A DNA stretch of 64,000 bases from Paenibacillus rigui (lineage in GTDB: Bacteria > Bacillota > Bacilli > Paenibacillales > NBRC-103111). The notes under the pieces are model-generated. The model was given only the letters and a program-made list of their open reading frames with translations, was not told where the DNA came from and did not search any database. The stretch lies in contig NZ_NMQW01000002.1 of the NCBI RefSeq assembly GCF_002234615.1, forward strand, positions 248,001 through 312,000, read 5' to 3'. Both the position numbers and the translations under genes were made by a program. Position 1 is the first letter of the stretch, and each line of letters begins with the position of its first letter. Of this stretch, positions 16,664-24,775 are shown in pieces.

Positions 16664-16924
16664 TTATTCTCTTAAAGCTTCTCGAAGTCTGCTGGACATG
16701 TAGCTGTTCTCTTTATGGCTTTGAGCTGCACGGAGCTTTTTTAATTGTTCCTGCAATTTTGTTTTGTCTGCTTGCAGCTGTTCGATCTGTTTCAATAAGT
16801 GCGGCTGCTGCTCCCAGGCTTCAATACAGGCTATGAACTCACTACTTTGTGCCTCTGATGCTTGAAATTGCTCCTTAACGGCTTGCTTAAGTGCTTCGCC
16901 TCGTGTTTTGCGTTCCTCAATCAT
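16664..16924 (-). CDS. small coiled-coil protein, function unknown
   Basis: An 86-residue, highly charged protein. Residues 40-70 (LLKQIEQLQADKTKLQEQLKKL) have a clear heptad pattern, so it is likely a coiled-coil dimer. There is one Cys, no signal peptide and no membrane segment. GGAGGTGG lies 9 bases before the ATG, supporting a real gene. It lies between the histidine kinase and the RraB-thioredoxin fusion gene, 46 bases from the latter, and may be cotranscribed with it. I do not recognise a family. Confidence 0.65.
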   Translation of the reverse strand: MIEERKTRGEALKQAVKEQFQASEAQSSEFIACIEAWEQQPHLLKQIEQLQADKTKLQEQLKKLRAAQSHKENSYMSSRLREALRE

Positions 16925-16970
16925 TCATAACCACCTCCAAAAATTACTGCTTGCAATCAAGCTTTCCTTG

Positions 16971-18278
16971 TTAATTCAAGTTTTGCAACGCGATGCTTCT
17001 GTCATGCTGCCCCGGCTTACCCGCTTCTACGACATCCACTATCATTCCTGAGGAATTGATAAAAAAAGTTACCGGATAGCTCCTCACCTTATAGGCATGA
17101 ATCGTATCCAAACCGTCTTTATCATGAGCGATTGTAAAAGACAACTGCTGCTCCAAGGGATCATGGGTTACATGGGGAAAACAAACCGATATGATCTGCA
17201 CTTGTGCCGCTGCTTCTTGCTTCGCCAAATCCTGCAGGTTCATGAAATCTTTGCGACAAGGCTCCATGGATGCATCGCAGAAATGTAGCATCTGAGGATG
17301 TCCTGTCCCTCCAATTTGCACTATGTTATTGTTTTGATCCCGCAGCTTAATTATCGGTGCCTTTTTCCCTACTGCCAGCGGTGGAGGAAGCTCTTGCTTC
17401 CCCGCCATGGATTGCCTTACAGTTTTCGAATCTACAGTAACTAGGCCAATCGCACCACATATGACCGCGAAACCAAGCAGCATGGCCGGAATACGCGCCT
17501 GGTTAACAAGCTTTTTCCACTTCCTTACTGCCTTTTCCTGCGGAATGATTCCCCAGCCTTCATATCTCCCGCCCGCACCTGAGATCATATCATAAAGAAC
17601 TTTCGTCGTTTCATTCAATACAGGTTCACTTAAGACCAGATGGTGGCTAACATGCAGCTTATGCTTATGGCTAACTCCTTGAGGATCATTCTCGATATGC
17701 TCTACCCGGTAGTCCAGACTCATTAACTTCTCTTTGACCTCATCAAGTTCCTGCTTGCTTACAAAACCAAGCTGATGATGGACACGCTGTGAAACCCCTG
17801 TCTTGTAGCCTTCGTATTGCAGCGATCTCACAATTTGACTGTTTCTTGCAAACATTTTTTCTTCTTGGGATGGCAGCAAACTGGTATAAAAATCCCAGTC
17901 CCCGTCTTCTCTTACTTGAACATAATGCCGATAAGACCTATAGCCTTCCAATGTATTCAAAATAACGGATTTAGCTGTGCTCCCATCCTGCACGTAAAAT
18001 ATAAATTCGAGTCTTGCAGCTGAATCGATTCGGCCTACAAAAATCCCCGTACCGGACGCCTCGAATATTTGCTCCAGCTTCTCTTCGATTTCATTCAATT
18101 CCTTTTGAATCCGTTTGGCCTGTTCTTCGTTTTCTGCAATATGGTATGTATTTATAAAAAGAAACAGCAGCTGTGAATACCCCGATGACGTCATGTGCTG
18201 CTTTCCGTGTAAATCAAGAAAAATATGAATTTGTTCATTCTCGCTGCTTCTTTGAAATAAGATCCAATTTCTCTCCAT
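16971..18278 (-). CDS. DUF695/RraB-like - membrane helix - thioredoxin-fold fusion
   Basis: A 435-residue fusion of three parts. Residues 1-140 resemble DUF695, and about 145-245 resemble the RraB (RNase E inhibitor) fold (SLDYRVEHIENDPQ, HHLVLSEPVLNETTKVLYD). A membrane helix at 263-282, preceded by KWKK, places this half in the cytoplasm. Residues 298-435 form a TlpA/ResA-like thioredoxin domain outside the membrane, with GKKAPIIKLRDQNNN and the cis-proline loop SYPVTFFINSSG. Its active site is altered: where WCxPC is expected the sequence is FCDASMEPC, so the first Cys is lost and another Cys lies 7 residues before the second (C334, C341). I know the separate domains but not this fusion. 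It may follow the coiled-coil gene's regulation or be alone. Confidence 0.75.
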   Translation of the reverse strand: MERNWILFQRSSENEQIHIFLDLHGKQHMTSSGYSQLLFLFINTYHIAENEEQAKRIQKELNEIEEKLEQIFEASGTGIFVGRIDSAARLEFIFYVQDGSTAKSVILNTLEGYRSYRHYVQVREDGDWDFYTSLLPSQEEKMFARNSQIVRSLQYEGYKTGVSQRVHHQLGFVSKQELDEVKEKLMSLDYRVEHIENDPQGVSHKHKLHVSHHLVLSEPVLNETTKVLYDMISGAGGRYEGWGIIPQEKAVRKWKKLVNQARIPAMLLGFAVICGAIGLVTVDSKTVRQSMAGKQELPPPLAVGKKAPIIKLRDQNNNIVQIGGTGHPQMLHFCDASMEPCRKDFMNLQDLAKQEAAAQVQIISVCFPHVTHDPLEQQLSFTIAHDKDGLDTIHAYKVRSYPVTFFINSSGMIVDVVEAGKPGQHDRSIALQNLN

Positions 18279-18407
18279 GGGGCACCAACTTACCTTAGTA
18301 TAATCACATTTTCACGCCATAAAATGGTAGATCTATCATTGTAATGGGTTCAAATAATTGATATATTATGTTTCGGCAAAAGAACTTCAACTTGTTAGGT
18401 GAATGAC

Positions 18408-18596
18408 ATGGACGAATCCCACAAATTTTATGAAGAGTTACGAATGAAATACCAAAAGGAAGATAGAGCCAGGCTGCTGATGCAGCAGCTCCGTACGTTC
18501 CAAGAAGTGAAAAAACACAAAAAGTGGTGGCAGAAGCTTCCACTGACGAGCAAAACCAAAACCAAACCGATTAGCTGGGATATCAAGCAAAGCTAA
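18408..18596 (+). CDS. small basic protein, function unknown
   Basis: A 62-residue lysine-rich cytoplasmic protein (MDESHKFYEELRMKYQKED...) with no known domain. AGGTGA lies five bases before the chosen ATG; a GTG three codons upstream is also possible. On the plus strand TTGTAA and TATATT separated by 17 bases (about 18337-18365) could be its promoter. It is one of the few plus-strand genes here and overlaps the 3' end of the convergent LysR gene by four bases, which argues that both stops are real gene ends. Confidence 0.55.
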   Translation: MDESHKFYEELRMKYQKEDRARLLMQQLRTFQEVKKHKKWWQKLPLTSKTKTKPISWDIKQS

Positions 18597-19474
18597 TTGA
18601 GTTCACCACCCGTGAGCATGCGTGTAAAGGTATCCAATGCATGCGACTTCCACTTGCGGGGATGCATTATCATGTGAAGAAAGAAACTAAGTTCCGGATG
18701 CTGGAAGGGAATCGTACTCAAGGTTCCCCTAGCCACTTCCTCCTCAACAGCAATCCGGGGAAGCAGAGCAATGCCAAGTCCGTTAATGACACACTGTTTA
18801 ATGGCCTCCAAACTGCCCAGTTCAAATCCGACCCTAAAGGTCACCCCTTGATCCTTGAGTAATTTTTCAAACGTGCTCCGGTAAATACAGCTTCCTTCTG
18901 ATACGATAAATTCACTTCCGTTCAAATCCTCCAGCTTCACGACTGTCTCTCGTGTGAGCAGATGATCATATGGAGCAACCAGAACTAGCGGCTCTTCCCG
19001 AATCGTTACGCACGTCAAGGAAGAATCCGTGAATTTCTGATCCAGCAGCAATCCAACGTCATATTCCCCCTCCTTTACTTTGGACAGGATTACAGCTTCG
19101 CTTTCCGGATACAGTTGAATACTGAGACCCGATACCCGCTGCTTCAGCTGCTGCAAATAGGGTGGCAAGTAATACGCGGCGAGCGAATCAATGGTCCCGA
19201 TTGTAAAGGATCCGCTGGATTTCTGAGTTATGGTCTCTTTGGATTGGGCGTACAATTCAAGCATCGGGATAACAAATTTCAAAAGCTCCTCCCCAGGCGG
19301 GGTTAGTCGCATGCTTCTTCCATAACGTTCAAATAAAGGCACACCGTATTCTTTCTCCAGCTTCTGAATTTGTGTCGTAATACTGGATTGGGCGTAGCCT
19401 AATTCCTCAGCAACCCGGGTAAAGCTTTGCTTTCTCGCAACCTCACGAAATGTATGAAAATAGGTTAAATCCAT
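18593..19474 (-). CDS. LysR-family transcriptional regulator
   Basis: A 293-residue LysR regulator. The N-terminal winged helix-turn-helix is complete (YFHTFREVARKQSFTRVAEELGYAQSSITTQIQKLEKEYG), and the C-terminal part is the periplasmic-binding-protein-like effector domain with GSFTIGTIDSLAAYYLP and the GLGIALLP block near the end. Such proteins activate a divergent gene in response to a small molecule. It is divergent from the DapA-like gene with a 132-base gap that holds an inverted repeat, so that gene is its likely target. The ATG at 19474 has AAGGGG 8 bases upstream. Confidence 0.92.
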   Translation of the reverse strand: MDLTYFHTFREVARKQSFTRVAEELGYAQSSITTQIQKLEKEYGVPLFERYGRSMRLTPPGEELLKFVIPMLELYAQSKETITQKSSGSFTIGTIDSLAAYYLPPYLQQLKQRVSGLSIQLYPESEAVILSKVKEGEYDVGLLLDQKFTDSSLTCVTIREEPLVLVAPYDHLLTRETVVKLEDLNGSEFIVSEGSCIYRSTFEKLLKDQGVTFRVGFELGSLEAIKQCVINGLGIALLPRIAVEEEVARGTLSTIPFQHPELSFFLHMIMHPRKWKSHALDTFTRMLTGGELN

Positions 19475-19515
19475 CACTCAAACCCCTTCAACTATCAATT
19501 TTATTGAAGTTAATT

Positions 19516-19535
19516 ATCACTAATTATAGATAACA
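19516..19535. promoter_or_regulatory. candidate LysR operator (TTATC-N10-GATAA)
   Basis: An inverted repeat TTATC-N10-GATAA in the AT-rich region between lysR and the DapA-like gene. It overlaps a plus-strand promoter-like pair (TTGAAG at 19506, 17 bases, TAGATA) and a minus-strand TATAAT, so a bound regulator could control both directions. The size and T-N11-A character fit LysR sites. Confidence 0.5.
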
Positions 19536-19606
19536 GTAATGTTAATTTCTATGTTAAGGTGAACTTATTCATAGAAGCACTTACTTTTCTTGAGGGGATG
19601 AAGGAT

Positions 19607-20476
19607 ATGTTAACTGAACAACAGCTCTCGGGCGTTTATGTGCCTACAATTACTCCATTTGATACGGAAGGGAGGCTTGACATCGAGTCCTTCCAAAAGC
19701 ATCTTCAAAGCCTGATTGCATCCGGTATCGATGGAGTTGTGGTTCATGGCACGACCGGCGAATCACCAACCGTTCGCAGTGCTGAAATCGAACAGCTCAT
19801 GCAGGCTGCGACTGCAGCGGCAGGTCCATCCGGACTTCCAATTGTGCTCGGCACGGGGACGAACGATACTGCATCCACAATAAAAAATACGGAGCGGGCC
19901 GCTGTGCTTGGCGCGCAAGCCGTGCTCGTCGTAGTTCCTTATTACAACCGCCCCTCGCAGCAGGGGATCATTGAGCATTTTCGTCAAGTTGCACAAGTAG
20001 GCATTCCCGTTATTGCCTATGAGATTCCTTATCGGACAGGGGTTAAACTGGATGTAAATACCGTGCGAACGATTCTGGAATTGAACGGGGTTATCGGTCT
20101 AAAGGATTGCTCAGGCAGTACTCAGTTAATCACCGAGCTGTCTCAGAGGGGCTCTAAGCCTGTATTATGCGGAGAAGATTCATTAATGTATGCATCGTTA
20201 GCTCTAGGGGCTAAAGGGATCATGGCGGCTGCAGCGAACGTAAAAACCGACCGGTTCGTCAAGCTGTATAACCAGTTCATTAACGGAAATACCCAGGAAG
20301 CGAAGGAAACGTTTGACGAGCTTTATCCTCTGATTCAACTCTTGTTCGCAGAGCCGAATCCGGGACCTTTAAAATGGATTTTGGCGCAGCAGGGGATGAT
20401 TACTTCAAGTACAGTCAGACTTCCGTTGGTACAAATTACCGCTGAACTCCAAAAACAGTTGGAACGAATGATTTAA
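19607..20476 (+). CDS. dapA: dihydrodipicolinate synthase family aldolase (DapA-like)
   Basis: A 289-residue class I aldolase of the DapA/NAL family. Key residues are present: the GTTGESPT loop (T49, T50), Y113 in PYYNRPSQQG, R143 in YEIPYRTG and the Schiff-base lysine K166 in GLKDCSGS. DapA condenses pyruvate with aspartate semialdehyde in lysine, diaminopimelate and dipicolinate synthesis. YEIP instead of the usual YNVP, and GLKDCSG instead of GIKEASG, are modest departures, so a related aldolase role remains possible. The start follows GAGGGG by 9 bases. Divergent LysR control, away from the lysine genes, suggests an accessory or condition-specific copy. Confidence 0.85.
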   Translation: MLTEQQLSGVYVPTITPFDTEGRLDIESFQKHLQSLIASGIDGVVVHGTTGESPTVRSAEIEQLMQAATAAAGPSGLPIVLGTGTNDTASTIKNTERAAVLGAQAVLVVVPYYNRPSQQGIIEHFRQVAQVGIPVIAYEIPYRTGVKLDVNTVRTILELNGVIGLKDCSGSTQLITELSQRGSKPVLCGEDSLMYASLALGAKGIMAAAANVKTDRFVKLYNQFINGNTQEAKETFDELYPLIQLLFAEPNPGPLKWILAQQGMITSSTVRLPLVQITAELQKQLERMI

Positions 20477-21675
20477 TAATAGCGACGGGCTCCTGCATAT
20501 TCCGGAGTATTCATAGCAATAATCTCTACACTGCGTTCCGTCTTGGGTGAATGAATCATCTGCCCGCTGCCAATATACATGGCAACATGATGAACCTTAC
20601 CTTTACCGTTGTTATACGCATAAAACAATAAATCGCCAGGCATCAGGTCAGCAGTCTCAACCTTCCTTCCCGAGGCTGCTTGATCCTTGGCGTCTCTCGG
20701 AATCCAAATTCCATAATAACGATGAATCGTGTACATGAGGCCGGAGCAATCAAATCCGAAGCCGGAGGTCCCTGACCATAAATAAGGGAGGTTAAGAAAT
20801 TGCTTGGCGGTTTGCACCAATTGATCTCCGCTCACATGTGGAATGTCTCCCTTGAACGCCGTTTGTTTGTGTGCTGCTGGAGCAGGTTCAATACGTCCAT
20901 CCTGCACCTTCAGCCATTTCAGCTTCTCTGCACCCGGCACCGCTACTCCAAGGCGCTCTTGCTCTCTTGCCACTAAAGGCAATGTTGTGTTAAAACTAGC
21001 TACCTTATACACCATATCCGTGTAAGCGCCGTCATAAAGAGCAGTTGTAGGAGCCGAGATCGTGACGAGAGGACATCTCTCATAAATCACTCGCTGTTCG
21101 GTCAACTGCTCCTTTGGCAGCCAGCCTGTGTAACCTCTGGCATCCTTCGGTGTAGCTTGCTCTGGTATCGCTACCTTAACCCAATCCCCCCTGCGGTCCA
21201 ACACAATGACCTTCGTCCCTAACAGCGCTTGGGTCTCCAGCCTTCCAACAAGCCAAAGCTTATCGGCAATGGCCATGGATCGTATCCAGTCCATTATATC
21301 AGCTGATGCCCCTATACTGGCTCGATCAATCAGTCTCGTTTCGCCCGGTGAAACCCACAAGGTAGCTACTGGAACAGAGATCACCCATTCGGGCTGTCCA
21401 GCTGCCGATACTTCCGCACATTCGTGCTGAGTCTTATGCAAATCGTGGTCTTGCATAACCGATGCTCCTGCCGCTGTGGCAATGGCTTCCGGTACGATTG
21501 TCTTCTCATCTGCAGCCTTCGCTGTTATGGAAGCTTCATTCGCGACGACATGCGGAATCGGAGATTGTCCTCCGGCAGGCATAGAATGCGGCATCCGAGA
21601 GCTGGAAGGCAAGAAGAGAATGCCCATTGCTGCAATAACCAGAAATAGACCTAAAGGTACTAGCAGCCTTTTCAA
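20473..21675 (-). CDS. exported NlpC/P60 endopeptidase with SH3 domains (YkfC-like)
   Basis: A 400-residue exported protein: an N-terminal signal anchor (RLLVPLGLFLVIAAMGILFL), two bacterial SH3-like domains at roughly 95-280 and a C-terminal NlpC/P60 cysteine peptidase. The catalytic Cys lies in GFDCSGLMY, the His in VHHVAMYIG, with PGDLLFY between them. This layout matches gamma-D-glutamyl-L-diamino acid endopeptidases of the YkfC type, which cut peptidoglycan stem peptides during recycling or remodelling. The TTG start is supported by GGAGGAG eight bases upstream. It is tail-to-tail with the DapA-like gene, overlapping by four bases. Confidence 0.88.
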   Translation of the reverse strand: MKRLLVPLGLFLVIAAMGILFLPSSSRMPHSMPAGGQSPIPHVVANEASITAKAADEKTIVPEAIATAAGASVMQDHDLHKTQHECAEVSAAGQPEWVISVPVATLWVSPGETRLIDRASIGASADIMDWIRSMAIADKLWLVGRLETQALLGTKVIVLDRRGDWVKVAIPEQATPKDARGYTGWLPKEQLTEQRVIYERCPLVTISAPTTALYDGAYTDMVYKVASFNTTLPLVAREQERLGVAVPGAEKLKWLKVQDGRIEPAPAAHKQTAFKGDIPHVSGDQLVQTAKQFLNLPYLWSGTSGFGFDCSGLMYTIHRYYGIWIPRDAKDQAASGRKVETADLMPGDLLFYAYNNGKGKVHHVAMYIGSGQMIHSPKTERSVEIIAMNTPEYAGARRYY

Positions 21676-21708
21676 TCAGCATTCTCCTCCCTTCTCTTCC
21701 AATCATAG

Positions 21709-22347
21709 CTAGCCAACCGCTGCTGCCAGCTCCCAGCAATGCTTCGGTTTATCGTAACGGTGCATCACCGTTTCCTGCATCCAGAGAATAGACCATCCGG
21801 CCAATAGCCTATGAAGCTGATCCCGATCAAAGAACCGTTTCAATCTCCCATCGCACTCGTACAGGTTCGGTTCTATCACACGACCTTGTCCCGCTCCGTA
21901 TGCCGTATCCTTCGTTGAATTCACCCTGCACAACAGAGCACCGCCCGGTTCAAGTACCCTTTGGAGCTCAGCAAGGATAGAGAGCGTTTGGGACCATGTA
22001 AAATAATGCAAGCTTAAATCAGCAACGATGACTGAAGCTGAGTCCGTAGGGAACGGCAGGGGCTCCAGCAGATTGAGCTGGCGAGTTTGGACTGCTGGAA
22101 CGGCCTCTGCAACGTTGTGCAAGGCTTCCTCCGACAAGTCACAAGCGATGACCTTGTATCCCCTGTCTGTTAAATACATCGTATCCCAGCCGCTGCCGCA
22201 GCCAAGATCCAGGATCGCTTTATCCTTCGAGCGTTCCAGAAGCTTGGAATGCTTATCGAGCCAATTATCATTTCCTTCAGGCTCGCCCCGCCTGGAGGCT
22301 TTATAAATATCGTTCCAGTATTGAAGCTCATTCCGCCCGTTTTGCAA
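21709..22347 (-). CDS. class I SAM-dependent methyltransferase
   Basis: A 212-residue methyltransferase with the glycine-rich SAM motif ILDLGCGSGWDTMYL, the acidic ACDLSEEAL after strand 2, ADLSLHYFTW as motif IV, and LEPGGALLCRVNS as post-motif. These are the features of the Methyltransf_11/25 type; the substrate is unknown. The start is placed at a TTG six bases after AAGGAGGGG; a frame extending 44 codons further upstream would run through a hairpin repeat and has no ribosome binding site. No partner gene is evident; the neighbours are the endopeptidase and an RNA methyltransferase gene. Confidence 0.8.
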   Translation of the reverse strand: MQNGRNELQYWNDIYKASRRGEPEGNDNWLDKHSKLLERSKDKAILDLGCGSGWDTMYLTDRGYKVIACDLSEEALHNVAEAVPAVQTRQLNLLEPLPFPTDSASVIVADLSLHYFTWSQTLSILAELQRVLEPGGALLCRVNSTKDTAYGAGQGRVIEPNLYECDGRLKRFFDRDQLHRLLAGWSILWMQETVMHRYDKPKHCWELAAAVG

Positions 22348-22423
22348 AAAAATCCCCTCCTTTCCATTGAAGGCCACTGAAAAAGCTGCGAGCTGCATGG
22401 ACGGATCCTTCTTCCGATCGCTG

Positions 22424-22480
22424 TTGTCCCCGGATTTTCTTAATTTCAACCCGCTTATAGCGGTCAAAATCCGGGACAAA
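22424..22480. repeat. 57-bp nested hairpin element, possibly a dispersed repeat
   Basis: Arms TTGTCCCCGGATTTT (22424-22438) and AAAATCCGGGACAAA (22466-22480) pair with one bulge, and a second stem CCGCT/AGCGG (22451-22463) is nested in the loop. There is no T-run, so it is not a plain terminator. The size and symmetry resemble REP- or MITE-like intergenic elements. It lies in the non-coding gap between two methyltransferase genes. Confidence 0.5.
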
Positions 22481-22558
22481 AGTGTACGCTTACGCTTCTA
22501 CAGAACGATTCCGTCCACTCCGCCCGTTTTCATTGGCCTCCTTTCATTGGCGTCATAA

Positions 22559-23611
22559 CTAGCCTTTAATGAGGAACAACGTTAATTCTTCCCTGTTGTG
22601 GAACAATTGTTTTGCCTTTTGCAGCATCAGTTCCGGCTGAACGTCCTCCACAAGCTCACGTACTGTCTGGAAAGGCTTCTTATGCATCAGCTTAACCGTA
22701 ATAATTGCAGTACCGCCCGGGATCAGTGAGTATAATAATCCTTTGACCAATCTCGACATTTGTCTTGGACTCCAGCTCATATCGCAAACGAGCAGATCAA
22801 AGCTTTGCGGTGCAAATTTGACATCGCCAGCGTTTTTTTGAATGAACTTCAGCTTCGGATTGCGCAGCAGACTTGCGTCCAGCTTGGCCGGATCGACCGC
22901 CGTCACCTGTAAGCCGCGTTCCAGCAAGAAGGACGTCCAACCGCCCGGTGCGGCCCCGATATCAATTGCGGAGCGGTATTGGCTAAAATCGAGTCCGAAC
23001 GCCCGCTCCGCTTCCAATAGCTTGAACTTGGCGCGGGAAATTTGACCGTCCTCCTTGCGGAACCGGATCGCGCCGCCCGACCAGTCTGACAAATTATGCT
23101 CGGGCTTGGAAAGGCCTAAATATACGCGTTCCTCAGTAAGAAACAGCGACAGCGTCCATTGCGCGTCTTTGACCACAGGAACCGCTTGGAATCGTTCCTC
23201 CAACACAGCGTCGATGATCTGCTTGCAAGCTCCAGGCGCGAGTGCGGATCCGACCTGCTCGGTTTTGCGGATTTGAACGGCTGTTGGGGCCCCCGCGGGA
23301 AGCGCTAGCTCCGATGACATCACCATTTGGCGCAGTTGATCCGGTGTGCCTGCATTCCAATCCATCACTTCGTCGACCGGCTGCATATGCCTTAAAAACA
23401 TCGGCTCCTGCTCTACCAATCTGCGTGTGGCCTCCGACTTGTCGACGTTCAAGGTAAATATAAATATTTCGGCTGGCACAATCGTCACAAATTTCGCGCC
23501 CGCACCAAATAACCTGCGTATTTCCTCTTGCGCATGCTGTCCGTAACCATGATTGGCGGTTCCGATAAAAGTACTTTCCTTCGTATGCTGCATCATTGTG
23601 GGTTGTTCCAT
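22559..23611 (-). CDS. RlmM/FtsJ-like SAM-dependent methyltransferase
   Basis: A 350-residue protein. The N-terminal 150 residues look like a THUMP-type RNA-binding region, and the C-terminal part is an FtsJ/RlmM-type methyltransferase, with SAM motif AIDIGAAPGGWTSFLLERG, the acidic VDPAKLD, and DLLVCDMSW. RlmM methylates a 2'-O ribose of 23S rRNA; the target here is a guess. Conserved Lys residues of the K-D-K-E tetrad are suggested in KFKLLEAERAF and ITVKLMHK. The start after GGAAAGG is preferred. The ABC ATPase gene ends 22 bases upstream, so the two are likely cotranscribed. Confidence 0.8.
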   Translation of the reverse strand: MEQPTMMQHTKESTFIGTANHGYGQHAQEEIRRLFGAGAKFVTIVPAEIFIFTLNVDKSEATRRLVEQEPMFLRHMQPVDEVMDWNAGTPDQLRQMVMSSELALPAGAPTAVQIRKTEQVGSALAPGACKQIIDAVLEERFQAVPVVKDAQWTLSLFLTEERVYLGLSKPEHNLSDWSGGAIRFRKEDGQISRAKFKLLEAERAFGLDFSQYRSAIDIGAAPGGWTSFLLERGLQVTAVDPAKLDASLLRNPKLKFIQKNAGDVKFAPQSFDLLVCDMSWSPRQMSRLVKGLLYSLIPGGTAIITVKLMHKKPFQTVRELVEDVQPELMLQKAKQLFHNREELTLFLIKG

Positions 23612-23633
23612 TGCTACCTTTCCTTCCATCCTC

Positions 23634-24404
23634 TTACAGCACCTTGATCCAGGGGCGGTCCTGAAACCATTCCAAAGCGACAGAGACCTGGAACGCCTTT
23701 AACAAATTTTCTTCCGTCAATACATCCTTCTTTGCTCCAGAAGCAATCAGTTCTCCTTGGTCAATTAACGCAACATGGGTAAACATCGGCATGATTTCCT
23801 CGATATGGTGTGTAACATACAGTACGGTGATATTTTGCTCGCTCAGCTCGTTAACCGTCTCAAGCAGACGCTCCCGCTCGAACAAATCGAGGCCTGAGCA
23901 CGGCTCGTCCATAATCAAAATTTGCGGGCTTGTCATAAGGGCGCGAGCCAGCATAATTTTCTTCCGTTCCCCTTGCGACAACGTTCCCAACGGATTGTCG
24001 GCCAAATGACGAAGCTTCATCCGATCCAGCATTCGCAAAGCTTTTTCCTTCACCTCAGGTGAAATTTCTTCGTAAAAACGCAAGAAAGCGTACTCCCCCG
24101 TAGCTATGACCTCCCATACCGGGTCGCCGGGATTGAGCTTTTCGTACAGGGACTGGCTGATATAGCCGATTTTTTTACGAATTTCGCGGACATCGCATTG
24201 GCCATAAATTTGATTTAGAACTTCAACGGTCCCGCGGCTCGGAAATTGGTAGCCATTAATGAATTCGAGAATTGTCGTTTTTCCGGAACCGTTTTTCCCG
24301 AGAATGACCCAATGCTCGCCTGCTTTGACCTCAATATTAATATTGGATAAAATATGGCGTTCCTCGCGGATAAAATCAATATTTTCTAAAGATAAGACCT
24401 TCAC
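23634..24404 (-). CDS. ABC transporter ATP-binding protein (YlmA-like)
   Basis: A 256-residue single ABC ATPase domain: Walker A GKNGSGKTT, Q-loop GYISQSL, signature LSQGERKK, Walker B ILIMDEPCSGLD and the switch histidine in YVTHHIEEI. No transmembrane gene is adjacent, so a permease must be encoded elsewhere or the protein may work alone; the B. subtilis YlmA protein is similar in size and also lacks an obvious permease. The substrate is unknown. It lies between the cREC gene (6 bases upstream) and the RNA methyltransferase gene, in one transcription unit. Confidence 0.88.
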   Translation of the reverse strand: MKVLSLENIDFIREERHILSNINIEVKAGEHWVILGKNGSGKTTILEFINGYQFPSRGTVEVLNQIYGQCDVREIRKKIGYISQSLYEKLNPGDPVWEVIATGEYAFLRFYEEISPEVKEKALRMLDRMKLRHLADNPLGTLSQGERKKIMLARALMTSPQILIMDEPCSGLDLFERERLLETVNELSEQNITVLYVTHHIEEIMPMFTHVALIDQGELIASGAKKDVLTEENLLKAFQVSVALEWFQDRPWIKVL

Positions 24405-24410
24405 AATCGA

Positions 24411-24764
24411 TCACAACCTATTCTTGTCCATTTTGGCAATGTATTGAAGTTTTTCGTCCGGAATCGGACCATTGAAAAGCTGAGCAGCGTCAGGCTTGTT
24501 CGGATACAAGAGCTGGTACATGCTCCATCTCCCGGTTATGCTTGACGTGTGGAGGTACAGCTCCTGCGGATAACGCTGCGATGCAACAATATATCGCGCT
24601 ACTTCCAGCCCTGTCGGCTGCCCCCATCCGAGGTCATAGTCCAAAGAGAGAACGCTGACCTCACATTCCTGAAGAAGGAGAATACATTCCTCGACATTTC
24701 TGGCCCAGACAAAGCCCAACGGGCATGCTCTGAGATCATCGAGAAATACATGAATACCCTTCAT
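24411..24764 (-). CDS. cyclic-phosphate processing receiver (cREC) domain protein
   Basis: A 117-residue stand-alone domain resembling the receiver-like cREC family: VFLDDLRACPLGFVWARNVEECILLL, then SLDYDLGWGQPTGLEVARYI and ELYLHTSSITGRWSM. These aspartate and histidine positions (LDD, LDYDLG, LHTSS) are the ones proposed by comparative genomics to bind metal and process 2',3'-cyclic phosphate ends of RNA; direct biochemical evidence is, as far as I know, lacking. It is not an ordinary response regulator, because the usual phospho-acceptor context is missing. It is cotranscribed with an ABC ATPase and sits next to DNA repair genes. Confident as to family, not function. Confidence 0.75.
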   Translation of the reverse strand: MKGIHVFLDDLRACPLGFVWARNVEECILLLQECEVSVLSLDYDLGWGQPTGLEVARYIVASQRYPQELYLHTSSITGRWSMYQLLYPNKPDAAQLFNGPIPDEKLQYIAKMDKNRL

Positions 24765-24775
24765 AAGCAGCCCCC

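Noticed and set aside
16577-18291. Identical GGCACCAACTT at the start regions of the histidine kinase and RraB-fusion genes (16577-16587 and 18281-18291)
   Set aside because: Eleven bases shared twice within 64 kb is within chance expectation for two weak ribosome-site regions; no palindrome or other support.
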